A stretch of 64,000 nucleotides of DNA from Arthrobacter_E sp041360795 (GTDB lineage: Bacteria > Actinomycetota > Actinomycetes > Actinomycetales > Micrococcaceae). Shown in pieces: positions 59,803 through 64,000 of this stretch. Under the pieces are notes generated by a model, which saw nothing but the letters and a program-made list of their open reading frames with translations, made no database searches and was not told where the DNA came from. A program made the position numbers and the translations under genes. How positions within the stretch are numbered: the stretch's first letter is position 1; the number at the start of each line of letters is the position of its first letter. The stretch covers positions 496,001-560,000 of the forward strand of contig NZ_JBFUPW010000001.1 in NCBI RefSeq assembly GCF_041360795.1, written 5' to 3'.

Positions 59803-60945
59803 ATGGCGTTTCCCTCGGAGACCTTCGGCCTGAGCCTTCCTGAATACCCCTGGGAGGCTCTGGCGCCTTACCGTGCCAAGGCCGCGCAGCACCAGGGCGG
59901 TGTGGTGGACCTGTCCATCGGCACCCCCGTGGACCCCACTCCGGCCTTCATCCAGGACGCCCTGACGGCAGCCGCCGACGCCCATGGATACCCCACGGTG
60001 CACGGCACCCCGGCGCTCCGTGAGGCCGTGGTCGACTGGTTCGCCCGCCGCCGGAACGTGTCCGGGCTGAATCCCGACGCCGTCCTCCCGACCGTCGGGT
60101 CCAAGGAGATGGTCGCCTGGCTGCCGTTCTTCCTGGGACTGAAGCCCGGCGACGTGGTGGTGCGCCCGAGCGTCGCCTACCCGACGTATGACATCGGCGC
60201 CCAGCTCGTGGGCGCCACCCCGATCGCCGCTGACGACCTGGACGACCTGGACGCCGCCACCCGGGCGAAGGTCCGCTTGGTCTGGCTGAACTCTCCGGGC
60301 AACCCCACCGGAGAAGTCCGTTGTGCGGAACGCCTCAAGAAGGTCGTGGACCAGGCCCGCGAGCAGGGCGCCGTGGTCGCCTCCGACGAGTGCTACGCCG
60401 AGCTGGGCTGGGATGCCTGGGACGCGCAGCGCGGCGGGGAAGCCGTGCCCAGCGTGCTGGATGAGCGGGTCAGCGGGGGAGACGTGTCCGGTCTGCTCGC
60501 CGTGTACTCCCTCAGCAAGCAGTCCAATCTGGCCGGGTACCGAGCGTCCTTCGCCGCCGGTGACCCCGTGCTGATCGCGAACCAGGTCAACGCCCGCAAG
60601 CACGCGGGCATGATCGTTCCCGCGCCCGTTCAGGCCGCGCTGCGGATCGCCCTGGGCGACGATGCCCACGTGCAGGCCCAGAAGGACCTGTACCGTGGCC
60701 GCCGGGAGCGTCTGCTGCCGGCCCTCCGGCACTTCGGGCTGGACATCCAGCACTCCGAGGCCGGCCTCTATCTGTGGAGCACTGCAGGTGAGGACACGTG
60801 GACCACCGTGGACCGCCTGGCCGAGCGCGGCATCGTCTGCGGCCCAGGCGTCTTCTACGGCCGGCGCGGAGAAGGCTTCGTCCGGATCGCCCTCACGGCC
60901 ACGGATGAGCGGGTCGACGCCGCGGTGGAGCGACTGCTCGCCTGA
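59803..60945 (+). CDS. dapC: Succinyldiaminopimelate aminotransferase
   Basis: A 380-residue PLP enzyme of the lysine/diaminopimelate path. Landmarks: LSIGTPVDPTPAFIQDAL, PTVGSKEMVAWLP, NSPGNPTGEV, SDECYAELGWD, and the PLP lysine in SLSKQSNLAGYR. It exchanges the amino group between glutamate and N-succinyl-2-amino-6-oxopimelate. It follows fdxA directly, as in other actinobacteria, which supports DapC over a general aminotransferase. Confidence 0.95.
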   Translation: MAFPSETFGLSLPEYPWEALAPYRAKAAQHQGGVVDLSIGTPVDPTPAFIQDALTAAADAHGYPTVHGTPALREAVVDWFARRRNVSGLNPDAVLPTVGSKEMVAWLPFFLGLKPGDVVVRPSVAYPTYDIGAQLVGATPIAADDLDDLDAATRAKVRLVWLNSPGNPTGEVRCAERLKKVVDQAREQGAVVASDECYAELGWDAWDAQRGGEAVPSVLDERVSGGDVSGLLAVYSLSKQSNLAGYRASFAAGDPVLIANQVNARKHAGMIVPAPVQAALRIALGDDAHVQAQKDLYRGRRERLLPALRHFGLDIQHSEAGLYLWSTAGEDTWTTVDRLAERGIVCGPGVFYGRRGEGFVRIALTATDERVDAAVERLLA

Positions 60946-61170
60946 GGCCCGGCGTCGCACTTCTACTCCGCCGGGGAACGCCGCGCAAGGCTTGCTGGGA
61001 AAAAGCTGTCGATTAGGGTAGCGCTTGCCGGTGGTTGTAGTTTGTTACTGGAAACCTGGCGATTCCTCCGGGAAATCCGCCCTGGCTTTGTCGGATACGG
61101 CCAACCCGCAGCCGCTGAAGCCACTGGATCACGAGTTCTACCGGGGCGACGCCCCCATGAAGGAGACTCC

Positions 61171-62454
<1,284 letters not shown>

Positions 62455-62464
62455 TCTCCATATC

Positions 62465-62515
62465 AACGACGACGGCGGCCGCTCACCTTTCCGGTGAGCG
62501 GCCGCCGTCGTCGTT
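62465..62515 (+). terminator. Terminator between gltA and galE
   Basis: A perfect inverted repeat with 23-base arms (62465-62487 and 62493-62515) and loop TTTCC, 10 bases after the gltA stop and before the convergent galE stop. It should work in both directions. Confidence 0.92.
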
Positions 62516-62536
62516 GAAGCGCTGGAGGCTCCGCCG

Positions 62537-63550
62537 TCAGGAGGCGTAGCCGTTCGGGTTGTTCTTCTGCCAGCGCCAGTGATCCTCGCACATCTGGTCC
62601 AGGGTCTTCGTCGTGGACCAGCCCAGATCCGCCAGTGCGGCGCTGGCGTCCGCGTAGCTTTCGGCGACGTCGCCAGGCCGGCGCGCAGCGAATTCGTACG
62701 GCAGGGAGCGACCCACGGCCCGGGAGAAGGCGGTGAGCACTTCCAGCACACTCGCGCCATTTCCGGTGCCCAGGTTCCAGCGGTGCGTGCCGCCGTGCGC
62801 GGAGATGTAGTCCAGGGCGGCGACGTGGCCCGCGGCGAGATCCACCACGTGAATGTAGTCGCGGACACCGGTCCCGTCCACCGTGGGGTAGTCGTTGCCG
62901 AAGATCATGAGCTTCTCACGCCGGCCCACGGCCACTTGGGCGATGAAGGGCATGAGGTTGTTGGGGATGCCGCTGGGGTCCTCGCCGATGAGGCCGGACT
63001 CGTGGGCGCCGACCGGGTTGAAGTACCGGAGCAGGGCGATGGACCAGCGGTCGTCCGAGGCACCGAGGTCCGCGAGGATGTCCTCGATCTGCTCCTTGGT
63101 GCGGCCGTACGGGTTGTTGGCGCCCATCTCCATCTTCTCGACGAAGGGCGCGGTGTTGTGGTCCCCGTACACGGTGGCGGAGGAGCTGAAGACGATGCTG
63201 CGCACCCCGTGGGCGTCCATGGCTCGGAGCAGATTGATGGTGCCGGCCACGTTCCGGTAGTAGTACTCCAGCGGGATGCTCGCGGACTCGCCCACGGCCT
63301 TGAGCCCGGCGAAGTGGATGACGGAGCTGAAGTCATAAGTGCTGAAGAGGCGCTCCAGGCCTTCCGGGTCGGTCAGATCCACCTGGTGGAAGGGCACGGG
63401 CTTGCCACTGAGCTGCGCCACCCGGCGCAGGGACTCCTCGCTGGAATTGGACAGATTGTCCATCACCACCACGTCGTGCCCGGCCTCCTGGAGAGCCAGG
63501 ACTGTGTGCGAACCGATGTAGCCGGAGCCGCCGGTAACCAAAATCGTCAT
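62537..63550 (-). CDS. galE: UDP-glucose 4-epimerase
   Basis: A 337-residue extended SDR: VTGGSGYIGSHTVLALQ binds NAD, VIHFAGLKAVGES follows, the catalytic Ser/Thr pair lies in VFSSSATVYGDH, and Tyr/Lys in NPYGRTKEQIE. The substrate region RYFNPVGAHESGLIGEDP matches GalE. It interconverts UDP-glucose and UDP-galactose for galactose use and envelope sugars. It is divergent from a TetR gene. Confidence 0.96.
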   Translation of the reverse strand: MTILVTGGSGYIGSHTVLALQEAGHDVVVMDNLSNSSEESLRRVAQLSGKPVPFHQVDLTDPEGLERLFSTYDFSSVIHFAGLKAVGESASIPLEYYYRNVAGTINLLRAMDAHGVRSIVFSSSATVYGDHNTAPFVEKMEMGANNPYGRTKEQIEDILADLGASDDRWSIALLRYFNPVGAHESGLIGEDPSGIPNNLMPFIAQVAVGRREKLMIFGNDYPTVDGTGVRDYIHVVDLAAGHVAALDYISAHGGTHRWNLGTGNGASVLEVLTAFSRAVGRSLPYEFAARRPGDVAESYADASAALADLGWSTTKTLDQMCEDHWRWQKNNPNGYAS

Positions 63551-63604
63551 GGCTTCACCGTATCGCAGCAGGCAGAAGAAGCGCAGGTGTGCTACAAACT
63601 AAGG

Positions 63605-64000
63605 GTGCCGAAAGTCGTGAATGCAGCAGCCCGTAGAGCAGACGTCGCCGATGCCGTCTTCCGGATCATCGCCACCGACGGCCTGGCCCGGGTGTCGCTC
63701 CGGGAAGTCGCCGCCGAGGCCGATCTCGTGGTCGGATCCGTGCGGCACTACTTCACCGACAGCGCCGAATTGCTGGAACACGCGTTCGCCACGGCCAACG
63801 ACCGGCTGGAGGAACGGCTGTCCGCCCGCCTGCCCGCCGTGCAGGCGGCCGCGGAAAGCGACGATCAGGACGGGCTCCGCGAAGCCTCGCTGGCGCTGCT
63901 CGCGGAGTTCCTGCCCCTGGACGGGAACAGCGCCGCCGAGTGCAGCGCCAGGACTGAGTTCCGCCTGGCCTCCCGCGGCAACGCCGGGCTCCAGGCGGAG
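63605..64000 (+). CDS. TetR family transcriptional regulator (3' truncated by window edge)
   Basis: 132 residues are visible from GTG 63605. The helix-turn-helix is LARVSLREVAAEADLVVGSVRHYFTDSAELLEHAF at residues 26-60, and the start of the ligand domain follows. There is no clear Shine-Dalgarno. The frame is still open at the right edge, so the C-terminus is missing. It is divergent from galE; its target is unknown. Confidence 0.85.
   Translation, partial: MPKVVNAAARRADVADAVFRIIATDGLARVSLREVAAEADLVVGSVRHYFTDSAELLEHAFATANDRLEERLSARLPAVQAAAESDDQDGLREASLALLAEFLPLDGNSAAECSARTEFRLASRGNAGLQAE

Noticed and set aside
61020..61170. A riboswitch in the gltA leader
   Set aside because: Some short complementary stretches are present, but no known aptamer core was recognised.

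Overview
The window is high-GC actinobacterial chromosome, most likely from Arthrobacter or a close Micrococcaceae relative. The grounds are the strong G/C third-position bias, frequent GTG and TTG starts, the neighbourhoods xseB-xseA ... ispH ... ychF and typA ... fdxA-dapC-gltA, and an extradiol dioxygenase whose metal ligands match the Brevibacterium/Arthrobacter homoprotocatechuate enzyme. No rRNA, tRNA or CRISPR array was recognised. Both ends cut through genes.

Layout. 1-700: lower-GC end of a possible polymorphic toxin with a candidate immunity gene. 1.1-2.2 kb: a VbhA-like antitoxin and a Fic protein whose catalytic motif is degenerate. 2.2-8.4 kb: pirin, GH35 beta-galactosidase, an osmoprotectant-type binding lipoprotein, AlaA-type aminotransferase and PPK2. 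8.4-18.6 kb: housekeeping core (xseBA, ispH, rmuC, ychF) with a MarR-MMPL exporter pair and a PhzF protein. 18.5-21.7 kb: a variable segment in which the 3' end of ychF recurs as direct repeats around two small membrane-anchored proteins of unknown function and an LGFP-repeat exported protein; the apparent native ychF terminator lies 1.1 kb downstream of ychF, behind the second repeat. 21.7-34 kb: accessory genes, including TetR-MFS, a peptidase and a Nudix hydrolase, an MntA-HepT toxin-antitoxin module, a frameshifted higB with intact higA, an AraC/GyrI regulator, an SDR enzyme, a LysR-EamA pair and a GNAT-alpha/beta hydrolase fusion.

34-46.8 kb is a catabolic island. A minus-strand operon (FAH-RraA fusion, GntR regulator, hpaE, hpaD, hpaH, hpaI) encodes meta-cleavage of homoprotocatechuate (3,4-dihydroxyphenylacetate) towards pyruvate and succinate semialdehyde. 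It diverges from an MHS-family aromatic-acid-type transporter across a compact symmetric promoter region. Next come a ThDP-dependent decarboxylase-like enzyme, a MobA-like FAD aromatic hydroxylase and an IclR regulator. Repeated operator-like sequences suggest that the GntR and IclR regulators tie these units together. No hpaBC hydroxylase or separate HpaF isomerase is seen.

46.8-64 kb returns to conserved genome: an ArsR-type regulator, a MOSC protein, a complete oligopeptide/dipeptide ABC importer with fused ATPases, an SGNH hydrolase, typA, a lipoprotein, a DUF3592-like protein, fdxA-dapC, gltA, galE and the start of a TetR regulator.
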